This document shows positions 51,354 to 60,094 of a stretch of 64,000 nucleotides of DNA, piece by piece. Both the position numbers and the translations under genes were made by a program. Origin of the DNA: CAYMOV01 sp964392085 (GTDB lineage: Bacteria > Oederibacteriota > Muellerivitia > Muellerivitales > Muellerivitaceae); NCBI GenBank assembly GCA_964392085.1, contig CAYMOV010000006.1, positions 1-64,000 of the forward strand, in the 5' to 3' direction. Each line of letters starts with the position of its first letter. Position 1 is the first letter of the stretch. The notes below the pieces were generated by a model, which saw nothing but the letters and a program-made list of their open reading frames with translations, made no database searches and was not told the DNA's origin.

Positions 51354-51770
51354 CTAGAACTTGAGGTTTTTCAGGGCGTCCAATCCCTTTTTCAGGTTGG
51401 AATCGTCTGGAAGGTTGCCGCCGTGGGTGAGCTTGTCCACGACCATCGGTAGGACGAAGGCGAGTCCCGCCGAGACCTTGTCCGTGGGGATCCCGGTCCT
51501 GTCCGCGACCAACTGGATGAACTTGGGCCCCAGGGTTGATTCGACCTGGTCGGCTGTGACGGGAAGGTTGGCGCCGCTGGACACCCAAGACGAGGCGATC
51601 TCCCCCAGGCCTTGGCCCTTGAACTTCTCCAACAAACCCGCGAGTCCGCCGTTCGCGTCGTTGCCCAAATGCTCCATCAAGGCGTCCCTGAGCGCCGGGT
51701 AATGTTGTGCCAGTTCCGCCGTTCCTGCCGCCCCTTCCAACTTGCCCTTTAAATCGTCCAAAAACCCCAT
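51354..51770 (-). CDS. YidB/DUF937-family protein
   Basis: The 138-residue protein has the DUF937/YidB pattern: MGFLDDLKGKLEG at the start, helical middle with GGLAGLLEKFKGQGLGEIASSW, TADQVESTLGP, and LPMVVDKLTHGGNLP. The family is small, helical and cytosolic, with no established biochemical role. AGGAGG just upstream supports the start. It lies between two terminators, so it is expressed alone. Confidence 0.88.
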   Translation of the reverse strand: MGFLDDLKGKLEGAAGTAELAQHYPALRDALMEHLGNDANGGLAGLLEKFKGQGLGEIASSWVSSGANLPVTADQVESTLGPKFIQLVADRTGIPTDKVSAGLAFVLPMVVDKLTHGGNLPDDSNLKKGLDALKNLKF

Positions 51771-51786
51771 GGCCTTCCTCCTGGAT

Positions 51787-51818
51787 AAAAAAAGGGCGGG
51801 AGCCGTCGGCCCCCGCCC
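51787..51818 (-). terminator. Terminator of the Lys-rich repeat gene
   Basis: GGGCGGG-AGCC (51794-51804) pairs with GGC-CCCCGCCC (51808-51818); on the minus strand a run of seven T follows. Confidence 0.85.
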
Positions 51819-51833
51819 GGATTGAAAAGTTGT

Positions 51834-52645
51834 TTACTTCTGCTTGGCGATCATCTTGTCGGTGAGGGACTGGTATTCCTGGTCGGTGACGATGCCCTTG
51901 GATTTCAGCTGGTCCTTGCGGGTCCAAGGCCGTCCCTCGATGACCTTCGAGGCCTGATCGGCGCTCAAGCCCATTCCCATCAAGTCGCCCTTGGAGGCGG
52001 AGTTCAGGTCCAACTTTCCTTCGGTCTTGGAATCGGCCTTGTCGCTCTTGACCGACTTCTCGGCCTTCTCTTCCTGGACGGCCGCATCCTTCTTGGACTT
52101 CTTGGATCCCTTCTCGGTCTTTTCCGACTTCTCGGCCTTCTCTTCCTGGACGGCCGCATCCTTCTTGGACTTCTTGGATCCCTTCTCGGCCTTTTCCGAC
52201 TTCTCGGCCTTCTCTTCCTTGACGGCCTCGTCCTTCTTGGACTTCTTGGAACCCTTCTCGGCCTTNNNNNNNNNNNNNNNNNNNNNNNNNNNNNNNNNNN
52301 NNNNNNNNNNNNNNNNNNNNNNNNNNNNNNNNNNNNNNNNNNNNNNNNNNNNNNNNNNNNNNNNNTCTCTTCCTTGACGGCCTCGTCCTTCTTGGACTTC
52401 TTGGAACCCTTCTCGGCCTTCTCTTCCTTGACGGCCTCGTCCTTCTTGGACTTCTTGGAACCCTTCTCGGCCTTTTCTTCCTTGGGGGCCTTTTCCTTTT
52501 TGGACTTCTTGGACTTGGCCGTGGGGGTGGCATCCGCAGTCTCATCGGACTTTTTCTGATCAGCCGCCTTCAAACGGACTGGCGCCGTCAGGGCCAAGGA
52601 CAATAAAAGGGTCATCAACCATAATCCCAGCTTCCGCGTCTTCAT
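51834..52645 (-). CDS. Exported Lys-rich repeat protein with helix-hairpin-helix tail (spans scaffold gap)
   Basis: The start is ATG 52645 (AAGGAG upstream); the stop is at 51834-51836. A signal peptide (KTRKLGLWLMTLLLSLALTA) is followed by Lys/Glu-rich tandem units of about 18-26 residues (AEKGSKKSKKDEAVKEEK). The array is interrupted by the 100-N gap at 52266-52365. Downstream of the gap the correct frame continues the repeats and ends in a ~60-residue domain beginning KLDLNSASKGDLMGMG with ASKVIEGRPWTRKDQL, which resembles the ComEA-type helix-hairpin-helix. An exported, highly basic protein with a DNA-binding tail suggests extracellular or periplasmic DNA binding; this is inference. Confidence 0.75.
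52266..52365. other. Scaffold gap of 100 N in tandem repeats
   Basis: The gap interrupts 54-base tandem units. The frame closes only if the true length is 2 modulo 3, so 100 is a placeholder and unit copy number is unknown. Confidence 0.95.
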
Positions 52646-52778
52646 GATCGACTCCTTGAGTTTTGTCTTTTGTTTTGAGGATCCGGGCACCTCAGGGGGC
52701 CGGGAGGCGCATATTGTGGGGTCGGCTCCCAAGACTTTCAAGCACTTCCCGGGACGGTTATGACTTGGAACAGGAATC

Positions 52779-52808
52779 AACCAGGGGAGCCTGAAGGCTC
52801 CCCTGGTT
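52779..52808 (-). terminator. Hairpin after malate dehydrogenase
   Basis: AACCAGGGGAGCC pairs perfectly with GGCTCCCCTGGTT around TGAA. The T content after it on the minus strand is modest, but it is well placed for mdh. Confidence 0.65.
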
Positions 52809-52837
52809 GAAACACCGACTTAACTTGGATCCGTTGG

Positions 52838-53773
52838 CTACTTGAGGACTTTCATGGTGTCCTTTATCAGAGAGGCGGATTTCTCCACCATGGCCTTCTC
52901 CTCGTCGTTCAGGGGCACTTCGATCACCTGCTCCAGCCCCGAGCGGCCCAACTTGCAGAACACCCCGAAGTACATGTCCTTCAGGCCATACTGGCCTTCC
53001 ATGAGCGCCGAGCAGGGCACCACGAGTTTCTGGTCCTTGAGGATGGCCTCCACCATTCGGCCCGCGGCCGCGCCGGGCGCGTACCAGGCCGAAGTGCCGA
53101 TCAACTGTACAAGCTCACCGCCGCCCTTGCGGGTGCGGTCCATGATGGCCTGGATCGCGTCGGCCTTCAGGAGATTGGAAATGGGAACCCCCGCGACATT
53201 GCAGTACCGAACGAGGGGCACCATCTCATCGCCGTGCCCGCCGATGACGGCGGCAATCACGTTCTCCACGGCCACATCGAGGGCCTGGGCCAGGAATGTC
53301 CGCATGCGGGCCGAATCCAGGACGCCGGCCTGGCCGATCACCCGGTTCTTCGGGATCCCGGCGGCCTTGTAGGCCACGTAGCACATGGTGTCGAGCGGGT
53401 TCGTCACCACGATCAGGATGGTGTTGGGGGACTTCTCCACGAGCTTCTTGGAGACGTCCGCCACGATCCCCTGGTTGATGGCCACCAGGTCCTCCCGGCT
53501 CATGCCGGGTTTGCGGGGAACGCCGGCGGTGATGACGCAGACGTCCGAGTTGGCGGTGTCCGCGTAGTCCGTGGTGCCGGTCATGCGGGTGTTGTAGTTC
53601 GAGATGGGGCCGACCTGGGCCAAATCGAGGGCCTTGCCCTTGGGCATGTCCTTGGCGGCGGGGATGTCGAGCAAAACGACGTCGCCGAGGTCGCGCTCGG
53701 CCAGCCAGGCGGCGCAGGAAGCGCCCACGTTGCCGGCGCCGACGACGGTGATTTTGGATCGGGTGATGGCCAT
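52838..53773 (-). CDS. mdh: Malate dehydrogenase (LDH-like type)
   Basis: The 311-residue enzyme converts malate to oxaloacetate with NAD+. It has the nucleotide motif GAGNVGASCA, the substrate Arg in AGVPRKPGMSREDL (typical of malate specificity), NPLDTMCY, and the catalytic His in GGHGDEMVP. Length and motifs match the LDH-like bacterial MDH group. With icd and acn it gives three TCA-cycle enzymes in the window, in separate units. ATG 53773 has GGAGGG upstream. Confidence 0.95.
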   Translation of the reverse strand: MAITRSKITVVGAGNVGASCAAWLAERDLGDVVLLDIPAAKDMPKGKALDLAQVGPISNYNTRMTGTTDYADTANSDVCVITAGVPRKPGMSREDLVAINQGIVADVSKKLVEKSPNTILIVVTNPLDTMCYVAYKAAGIPKNRVIGQAGVLDSARMRTFLAQALDVAVENVIAAVIGGHGDEMVPLVRYCNVAGVPISNLLKADAIQAIMDRTRKGGGELVQLIGTSAWYAPGAAAGRMVEAILKDQKLVVPCSALMEGQYGLKDMYFGVFCKLGRSGLEQVIEVPLNDEEKAMVEKSASLIKDTMKVLK

Positions 53774-54070
53774 GTAAATCCCTCCGGATTGTTGCGCGGT
53801 TGAAAAGCCCGGGTGCCCTCACCTCGTGTTTGAAACGCGGGCAACACCCGCGCAAGGTGATGAGTTTAACCCGTCCATCTCCACCCCTGATACGGGTGGG
53901 TCGGGATGGATGGGTAGTGTAACCAATGGGGTTGGTCTTTCCAACGGTTTCGGTTTCCCTTGGCCGGAATGGAAAAAGTGATAGTCGTCATGGCGGATGA
54001 TTGCTCCGGGCTTGGCTCGCGGGGCTCTTTCAGGTAGTCTTGGGCATCAAGATCTCCAAGGAAAACCGTC
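53774..54070. other. Divergent intergenic region (mdh / cysC)
   Basis: No gene is supported. A hairpin CGCGGG-CAACA-CCCGCG near 53836-53852 lies in the mdh leader. CACCCGCGCAAGGTG here also occurs in the structured RNA at 8.74 kb; this 15-base match may be chance. Confidence 0.4.
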
Positions 54071-54598
54071 TTGCAAAAGGGATTCACGCTTTGGTTCACG
54101 GGCCTCTCGGGCTCCGGCAAGTCCACCCTGGCCGAACGGGTGGCTGAAAACCTCCGCTCCCGCGGGATGGCCCTGGAGATGCTCGACGGCGACATCGTCC
54201 GGACCAACCTGTCCAAGGGCCTGGGTTTCACCCACGAGGACCGCGACGAGAACATCCGCCGGGTGGGGTTCGTCTGCCACCTGCTTTCCCGAAACGGCGT
54301 CATCGCCGTGGCCTCGGTCATCTCCCCCTACCGGGAGGCCCGCGACCATAACCGCCGCAAGATCAAGGATTTCGTCGAAGTCTATGTCAGCTGTCCGATT
54401 GAGGTCTGCAAACAACGGGACGTGAAGGGCCTTTATGAAAAGGCCGCGAAGGGTGAGCTGAAGGGCTTCACCGGCGTGGACGATCCCTATGAGGCGCCCC
54501 TCAGCCCCGAGATCACCTGTGAGACCGACAAACGGAGCATCGACGATTGCGTGGCCCTGGTCCTGTCCCGCCTGAAGGACTTGGGTTACCTGACCTGA
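54071..54598 (+). CDS. cysC: Adenylyl-sulfate kinase
   Basis: The 175-residue kinase phosphorylates adenosine 5'-phosphosulfate to PAPS. It has the P-loop GLSGSGKST, the substrate motif LDGDIVR..L, GFTHEDRDENIRRVG, and the catalytic serine in ASVISPYR. TTG 54071 follows AAGGAAAA, a fair ribosome site. No ATP sulfurylase (cysDN or sat) or PAPS reductase is nearby, so the PAPS could feed sulfation or a pathway elsewhere. Confidence 0.93.
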   Translation: MQKGFTLWFTGLSGSGKSTLAERVAENLRSRGMALEMLDGDIVRTNLSKGLGFTHEDRDENIRRVGFVCHLLSRNGVIAVASVISPYREARDHNRRKIKDFVEVYVSCPIEVCKQRDVKGLYEKAAKGELKGFTGVDDPYEAPLSPEITCETDKRSIDDCVALVLSRLKDLGYLT

Positions 54599-54605
54599 TC
54601 CCTTG

Positions 54606-55130
54606 ATGCGAATCCGCCCCTGCCGTCCCGGCGACCTGAAGACCCTCAAGGCGGCTTTTCCCGCGCTGAAGTCCAAGCCGACGGTCCGGGGCGCGGCGGC
54701 GCTCTGGGAGGACGACGGGAATCCCCTCGCCTTCGCCTGGGCGGAACCTCGTAAGGGGCTGAAACGGGATTGGGAAGTCCGTTTCCTGGGCGCGGTGGAG
54801 GACCGGAAAGGGTTGGGCCTGGAATCCCAGGTCTTGATCACCTTGGAACTGGAAATCGAGAAGAAGGCGGGGAGCTCCCTTTCCATTTGGACGCCGGCGG
54901 AACACCCGGATTCGGGCGGGGATTTCATCCGGGACTTGGTCAAACCGAGGGGTTACCGGTTCCGGGAATACGATTCGGGACATTTCGCGAAACAAATCCC
55001 CGGGGACCGTTACGAGAAGGAATTGTTTCCGGATGAACTTCCCCGGGGGCCGGCAAGCCTTCCCGGAGATGAGGGCGACGACGAGCGGGGCGATCCAGGA
55101 CTTCCGTTTCCCCTGTTGAGCCTCAACTAA
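54606..55130 (+). CDS. Putative GNAT-like protein
   Basis: The 174-residue protein starts MRIRPCRPGDLKTLKAAFP, like the first strand and helix of GNAT acetyltransferases, and later has RKGLGLESQVLITLELEIEK, resembling the acetyl-CoA helix, and a KPRGYRFREYD turn. The canonical Q/RxxGxG/A loop is only partial, so the call is uncertain. The last ~35 residues are acidic and low in complexity. It starts seven bases after cysC ends and is probably cotranscribed with it. Confidence 0.5.
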   Translation: MRIRPCRPGDLKTLKAAFPALKSKPTVRGAAALWEDDGNPLAFAWAEPRKGLKRDWEVRFLGAVEDRKGLGLESQVLITLELEIEKKAGSSLSIWTPAEHPDSGGDFIRDLVKPRGYRFREYDSGHFAKQIPGDRYEKELFPDELPRGPASLPGDEGDDERGDPGLPFPLLSLN

Positions 55131-55333
55131 CGGGGCGCTGAAAAAGTGTTTTTCACCCTGCCGTCAGGCGGCAAAGCCACCTGACGACCCAAGCGAAAAC
55201 GGGGTTTTCGCAAGGCGGGTCAGCAACCATGTGGTTCGAGCGAATCGCCGTAAATCCCCCGGTTTTGAGGGGATGATTCGCGGGTACGACACGAAAAAGT
55301 CTCTTCAGTTCGACTTTTTCATCATCCTGCTTA
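55131..55333 (+). promoter_or_regulatory. Conserved two-hairpin element, copy 2
   Basis: The core (55219-55320) is about 90% identical to 7001-7103, including the identical GAAAAAGTC/GACTTTTTC hairpin, while the first hairpin keeps GCGAATC/GATTCGC despite changes in its loop. Compared with copy 1 it has an additional ~50-base segment (about 55160-55210) that forms its own stems. The gene at 55379 starts 58 bases downstream. Confidence 0.6.
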
Positions 55334-55378
55334 AAACCCGGCCGCGCCATGGGGCGGGATCCCTTCGAGGAATGAGCG

Positions 55379-56068
55379 ATGAGCGAACCGACGGTGGAAC
55401 AATTCCTCAAGGACATCCAGGACTGGAAACCCGGTGAGGCGACCGCCGAAGGCCTGCGCCGGGCCCTCGCCCTCGGGCGGACCCCGCAGGACCAGGTGGA
55501 GCCCCTGGCCCAGGGGCTCCTGGTCTCGGCCAAGGCCACCTACCGTTACCTGGAGACGGTCCACGACCTGACCCGTTACGCCCAGATCGACCGCACGAAC
55601 TTCGTGATCCGGCTGGCGCAGGTGGTGGAGTCCATGGACGGCCTCAAGCACGGCGGGGCCCTGCTCCGGAACGCCTTCGCCGACTACAACGCCCTGGTAC
55701 AGTCCTCCCTCAAGCAGGATCGGTTCGACACCCTTTATTTCGACGACATCCAGAACTTCGACGTGAAGGGGTCGCTCCAGCACGTCCTCAAGGATGTGGA
55801 GCTCCTACTCCGATCCTTCTCGCTGGTGTCCGCCGAGCTCTCTGGGGTGAAATGCCTGGAACTCTACGAGGATTGCGTTCGGTTCCACCTGTACCTTCAA
55901 TACCTGACCCGGGCGGGGAAACTGCCCCTGGAGGAATGCTGGTCCATCCTCTTCGACCTCAACAACCTGTTTTCGGGCGGGGACGGGGGCTCGGCGGAGG
56001 ACTTTGAGGAAGACCTGGAGGCGTTTCGGATGGAATTGGAGGAGATCCGGAAGAATAATCGGAATTAA
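55379..56068 (+). CDS. Hypothetical helical protein
   Basis: The family is not recognised. The 229-residue protein is soluble, helical and acidic, with no cysteine motif or signal peptide. It includes RYLETVHDLTRYAQIDRTNF, GSLQHVLKDVELLLRSFSLV, and a strongly acidic C-terminus (GGSAEDFEEDLEAFRMELEE). GAGGAATGAG precedes the start. It shares only its upstream element with the gene at 7130, not protein sequence. The helical, repeat-like pattern hints at a scaffold. Confidence 0.6.
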   Translation: MSEPTVEQFLKDIQDWKPGEATAEGLRRALALGRTPQDQVEPLAQGLLVSAKATYRYLETVHDLTRYAQIDRTNFVIRLAQVVESMDGLKHGGALLRNAFADYNALVQSSLKQDRFDTLYFDDIQNFDVKGSLQHVLKDVELLLRSFSLVSAELSGVKCLELYEDCVRFHLYLQYLTRAGKLPLEECWSILFDLNNLFSGGDGGSAEDFEEDLEAFRMELEEIRKNNRN

Positions 56069-56087
56069 ACCGGAAAGCCAATATTGA

Positions 56088-56184
56088 ACCACGGAGAAAA
56101 CGGAGGTCACGGGGGAAATCGATTAAGTATTTGCAACTAGGCCGTTTTCTGGATGAACTCCGTGCTTCCCGTGTCCCCCGTGGT
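56088..56184. repeat. CACGGAG-type inverted repeat
   Basis: ACCACGGAGAAAACGGAGGT with CACGGGGG (from 56088) pairs with CTCCGTGCTTCCCGTGTCCC with CCGTGGT (to 56184). It lies between convergent genes. Confidence 0.75.
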
Positions 56185-56278
56185 AAAAGACCGTTTGTAA
56201 CGTGATCGTCAACCCTTCCTCCCTCCTTGGTTTTTGGAAATCGGCCTGGCGGCCGTAGGGAGGGTGGGGCAGAAGTGC

Positions 56279-57220
56279 TTATAAAGTAATGGTGAGCCCT
56301 TCGTACGCCGCGTAGGCGTTCGGGAAGATCGTCCGGGCCTTCTCCTCTTTCCGCGCCACGGCCGCGTCGTCGTGGTTCGGGTCATGGTGGAACAGGAAAA
56401 GCTGTTTGACCCCGGCCTCCTTGGCGACCTGGCAGGCCATCTCGGCGGTGGAATGGCCGAAGCCCTGGGTGGTCGCCGGGCCCCCGTATTGCTCCTCGGT
56501 GTATTGCGAGTCGTGGATCAGGATGTCCGCCCCCTTGGCGAACTGCACCAACTTCCGGTCCCCCTGGGAATAACCCTCGATGTCCGTGGCGTACACCAGC
56601 GACTTCCCGGCGTATTGGAGCTTATAGACCAACGTGCCGTTCTTCGGGTGGGAGTAGCTGCGGTATTGGCTGATGATGACCTTGTCCCGGTAGACGGTCT
56701 TGTAGTCGGTCTGCAGGTTCACCGACTCCGGGTCGCCCCCCTCGGTCAGAAGCACTTGGTCGAGGGGCTTGAGGGTCGAGATCTTCTTCAGGGACAGGGT
56801 TTCCTTCAGGTCGATAGGGAAGAACATCTGGTCCATCATCATCTCCAGCACATATTCCAGGTCGGTGCGGCCGTTGGTGATGGGCCCGTAGACCGAGGGG
56901 CCGAAGAGGTGCAAGGAGGCGTCGGCCAAGTAGAGGGGGATGAAGAAGGGGAGGCCCATGATGTGGTCGTGGTGCGTGTGGGAAATCAGGATCGTGGCGG
57001 TCAGCCGCTTGACCTTGCGGGCCTCGCCCAGGGCGAACCAGTCCTTCACCATCTGTTGGCCCACGGGGATGATGCCGGTGCCGGCGTCGAGGATCACGGT
57101 GTGGCCCAGGACGTTCACCTGCACGCAGGACGAGTTGCCGCCGAATTTGAGCGTGGTGGGGCCTGGGACGGGAATGGATCCCCGTACTCCCCGAAAGGTG
57201 AGGGTAAAATCGGTGGTCAT
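56279..57220 (-). CDS. Metallo-beta-lactamase-fold hydrolase, class II PDE-like
   Basis: The 313-residue protein has the MBL metal motif HTHHDH, the upstream Asp strand in ILDAGTGIIP, a later Asp in YATDIEG, and the final His in FLFHHDPNHDD. The front FRGVRGSIPVPGP..KFGGNSSC is typical of a group related to cyclic-nucleotide phosphodiesterases and RNase Z-like hydrolases. A substrate such as a cyclic nucleotide is plausible. GGAGCGG precedes the ATG. It is a stand-alone gene. Confidence 0.85.
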   Translation of the reverse strand: MTTDFTLTFRGVRGSIPVPGPTTLKFGGNSSCVQVNVLGHTVILDAGTGIIPVGQQMVKDWFALGEARKVKRLTATILISHTHHDHIMGLPFFIPLYLADASLHLFGPSVYGPITNGRTDLEYVLEMMMDQMFFPIDLKETLSLKKISTLKPLDQVLLTEGGDPESVNLQTDYKTVYRDKVIISQYRSYSHPKNGTLVYKLQYAGKSLVYATDIEGYSQGDRKLVQFAKGADILIHDSQYTEEQYGGPATTQGFGHSTAEMACQVAKEAGVKQLFLFHHDPNHDDAAVARKEEKARTIFPNAYAAYEGLTITL

Positions 57221-57473
57221 AGGGGCCGCTCCGGATGGATCTGATGACCTTAGGATTATCGCCCACCCCAGTGGGCTTTGGCAACGGACCCAGGGGAGCC
57301 CTGCGGGCCTCCTTCTATATGAAAGAAATGACCGAGGCCAATCGCTTGAGCTGAAGGGGATGGACCGTGGGACGCCAGGTGGCGTGGAAGTCCACTTGGC
57401 CCCGAATTTTGGGGAGGCCCCGGGGAGTATCCCTTAACATGATCCACACCGATTTCCCGTAAGGCATCTCCCC

Positions 57474-59936
57474 TTGCCCCGTAAACCCAACACCCGTCCA
57501 GGCCCCCGCCGGTCCAAGACGTCGGCTCCGGTTCCGCTCGCGCCGGTCCATGGCGTCCGACCTTTTGACGGCAAACCTTGGATCTTTTGGTCCCTGGGTC
57601 TGGCGGCTCTCGGCTTGACCTTTCGGATGGTACCGGGGGCCGTATTCTGTTTTCCCCAACCCATCCCCGCCTGGCCCGGTCCCTTCCTATCCGTTTTCTT
57701 GGCGGGATTTATCCTGCTCCTCATTGGATTCAAGGTCTCCTCCGAACGGTCCGGATCGGAGGGGGATATCCCCTCCTCGAAAAGCCGTTGGATCCTAGCG
57801 GCCCTTTTGGCGGCGGGAGCCTTCCTTCGTTTGGCCCACATGGGCGAGCCCCCCCCGATGTATTGGTTCGATTACGCGGTTTCCATGACGGACGCCCGTG
57901 CCATCCTGGACTTGGGATGGCACCCAATCGCTTTCCCCTTCGGGGATCGCCCGCCCCTCTACGAGTACCTCCTGGCCGGGGTTTGGCGTTTCCTGCCGGA
58001 TTGGCCCGCGTTCCAGGTCCAAAACTTGGCTTGGGCCTTAATGGATCTTTCGGGCGTTTGGCTGATGTACCTCCTGGGCAAGGAGGCGGGGGGACGGAGG
58101 ACCGGGATCCTCTTGGCCGCATGGGCGGTTTTCTGTAAACCCCTCCTCGTGATCTGCCTCGACCAACAACAGGGCGTGTTGACGGCGCCGATGTCCGCCG
58201 CCCTTCTCTTGTTCACCCTCCGATTCATCAGGCGGACGGATCGTCGCCACGCCCTGCAATGGGGGGCGGCCCTCGCGTTCTCGACGACTATTTACCAAGC
58301 GATCCGTCCGACTTGGGGACTCCTGCCGGTGGCCGTGGGGACTTGGGCCCTTTTCTCCGGCGGGGCGGGGACTAGGTCCGGACGGATCCGTATCTTGGGG
58401 GCGGTCGGCCTCATCGCATGGACCTATTGGTTTTTGAGGGTCAACCTTTTTCTCCCGGGTTTTCTGGCGGGTCCAGGGGCCTGGACCCCGGCGGGCCTCC
58501 TCGTCCTCCTCGCCGGGCTCTACGCATGGGCCAAGGGCTCGGCGGGCGACAACGACGCGCGGGTCCTTCGATGGTTCGAGGGGATGTTGGCCGCGGGTTT
58601 ATTGATGGCGCCTTTGGTCTTGCGGATGGACTTCGCGGGACACGCGGCGGGGGTCTCGATCTTCCACCGGGATGGGGTGTTCCATTTGGACTCTGGATCG
58701 TTGGGGCAGGTTTGGCCCCATTTGCGGAATACGCTTTGGACCTTGTGGGCGGGCGGGCAGGACCAGCCCTATGCCTGCCTTCCGGGAGAGTCCTTCCTGG
58801 ACTTTTACTCCCTTCTCCCGGCGGTCTTGGGTTTGGCGTTCCTCGCGGCCAAACCCAACCGGACCACGGCCCTGGCCTTGCTCTGCCTGATCGCGGGTTT
58901 GGCGCCCCATGTCCTGTCCGGGGATCCCCATTCGGCGAAACTGATGGGCGCGGTGGCGCCGACCTGCCTGTTGGGGGCGTTGGCCCTGGACCGCCTCTTC
59001 CGGAACCTGGAGGGGAACGGGTACGGGCGATCCGTTCTTTGGGCGGGGTTGATCCTCTATGGCCTCCTCGCCGGCTCGACCATGGTCCAAAGGTTCTACG
59101 TCCGCCTTCCCGCCATGGCGTCGACTGACACGACGATCTACCGGCGCGCCAAGGTGGATGTGGCGCGGGGCCGAAAGGTCCTGGTCCACCTGTCGAGGGG
59201 GTTTTTCCCCAAGGGGGACGACTACCTGGACTCCCTGGGGGTTTTGAGTGATCGGCTGGGGGTGGGTTTGATCCGGAACCATCCCCTCACGGTCTGGGCG
59301 CCGCCGGGAAGCGCCCCCCCGGACCTGGCCCTCTACCTCCAGGCTTCCGAAAGGGAGGCGATCTCCAGGGCTCGGGTGGAATTCCCCGCGGCCCAGTGGG
59401 AACAGGACTCGGTGTACCATTTGTTGGCGCCGATGGACGACCCGATGTTTTACCGTGTTTACGTTTCGGGTGGGCGTATCCCGGAGGCTTCCAGCCCGGG
59501 TGGATCGGGCCGTTGGATCGTTTGGGCGCCCGCCCCGCCGGGAGCCTGGCGCCGAAGGGTTTTCACGGGCCGGATGGGACTGGACCGGGGAATGGTGGAC
59601 TACGAGGATGAATCGATGGAACCCTTGACGCCGATCCCTGCGACAGTGGACCTCCGTTCGGCGGCCTTCGAGGGGAACCTCCCGGTCCGGGTCACGGGGA
59701 CCTATCGGTTCTCGGTGGAGACGGGGAACTACGTCCTCCTCAAAGTCGGGGGGGACCGCGTTCTGGACCTCCGGCCCGATCTGGGACCCCAAAAGGCGTC
59801 GGTCAAAAAGGTCCTGGAGAAAGGGGAGGTTCCCGTCCAACTGGTCACCTATTACAGGATGGGTTTGGAGACGCCCCAGGTCTGGGTGAGGGCGCCCGAC
59901 GGCACCGAGAAGCTCTTGGGGCCCGTAGGGCCCTGA
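57474..59936 (+). CDS. Large membrane protein, GT-C glycosyltransferase candidate with PA14-like end
   Basis: The 820-residue protein begins with a basic, Pro-rich N-terminus, followed by about 11-13 membrane helices (residues ~38-530). The first large loop has FDYAVSMTDARAILDLGWHP, comparable to the acidic loop of PMT/ArnT-like GT-C enzymes that use polyprenyl-linked sugars. Residues ~535-690 form a soluble domain, and the end (about 700-815) reads like a PA14/beta-sandwich (GTYRFSVETGNYVLLKVGGD). It may glycosylate exported proteins; the Thr-rich stalks of the giants are attractive but unproven substrates. The start is TTG 57474. Confidence 0.65.
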   Translation: MPRKPNTRPGPRRSKTSAPVPLAPVHGVRPFDGKPWIFWSLGLAALGLTFRMVPGAVFCFPQPIPAWPGPFLSVFLAGFILLLIGFKVSSERSGSEGDIPSSKSRWILAALLAAGAFLRLAHMGEPPPMYWFDYAVSMTDARAILDLGWHPIAFPFGDRPPLYEYLLAGVWRFLPDWPAFQVQNLAWALMDLSGVWLMYLLGKEAGGRRTGILLAAWAVFCKPLLVICLDQQQGVLTAPMSAALLLFTLRFIRRTDRRHALQWGAALAFSTTIYQAIRPTWGLLPVAVGTWALFSGGAGTRSGRIRILGAVGLIAWTYWFLRVNLFLPGFLAGPGAWTPAGLLVLLAGLYAWAKGSAGDNDARVLRWFEGMLAAGLLMAPLVLRMDFAGHAAGVSIFHRDGVFHLDSGSLGQVWPHLRNTLWTLWAGGQDQPYACLPGESFLDFYSLLPAVLGLAFLAAKPNRTTALALLCLIAGLAPHVLSGDPHSAKLMGAVAPTCLLGALALDRLFRNLEGNGYGRSVLWAGLILYGLLAGSTMVQRFYVRLPAMASTDTTIYRRAKVDVARGRKVLVHLSRGFFPKGDDYLDSLGVLSDRLGVGLIRNHPLTVWAPPGSAPPDLALYLQASEREAISRARVEFPAAQWEQDSVYHLLAPMDDPMFYRVYVSGGRIPEASSPGGSGRWIVWAPAPPGAWRRRVFTGRMGLDRGMVDYEDESMEPLTPIPATVDLRSAAFEGNLPVRVTGTYRFSVETGNYVLLKVGGDRVLDLRPDLGPQKASVKKVLEKGEVPVQLVTYYRMGLETPQVWVRAPDGTEKLLGPVGP

Positions 59937-60041
59937 ATCCCAATGAAGCCCAGGCCTGTAGGCGTTTCCCACCCGAATTCGATCCCGAAGTCCCGCCGGC
60001 CGGGACGATTCAGGCCGTCCCCTGGACCACCTTGGGGGACA

Positions 60042-60064
60042 GACCCACGGGTCCTCGATATAAT
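60042..60064 (+). promoter_or_regulatory. Candidate promoter
   Basis: A perfect -10 box TATAAT lies at 60059-60064, 30 bases before the ATG at 60095. The -35 region is poor (GGGACA with a 17-base spacer). Confidence 0.45.
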
Positions 60065-60094
60065 AGGGAACCAGTCCAAAACCGGAAGGCGCCC

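Noticed and set aside
52004..52265. Arg-rich repeat protein (RPRRDPRSP type) on the minus strand after the second gap
   Set aside because: It is a wrong-frame reading through the 100-N gap; the correct frame continues the Lys-rich units and ends in a sensible C-terminal domain at 51834.
54071..54598. A sulfate-assimilation cluster around cysC
   Set aside because: No ATP sulfurylase, PAPS reductase or sulfite reductase is adjacent; cysC is paired only with a weak GNAT-like gene.
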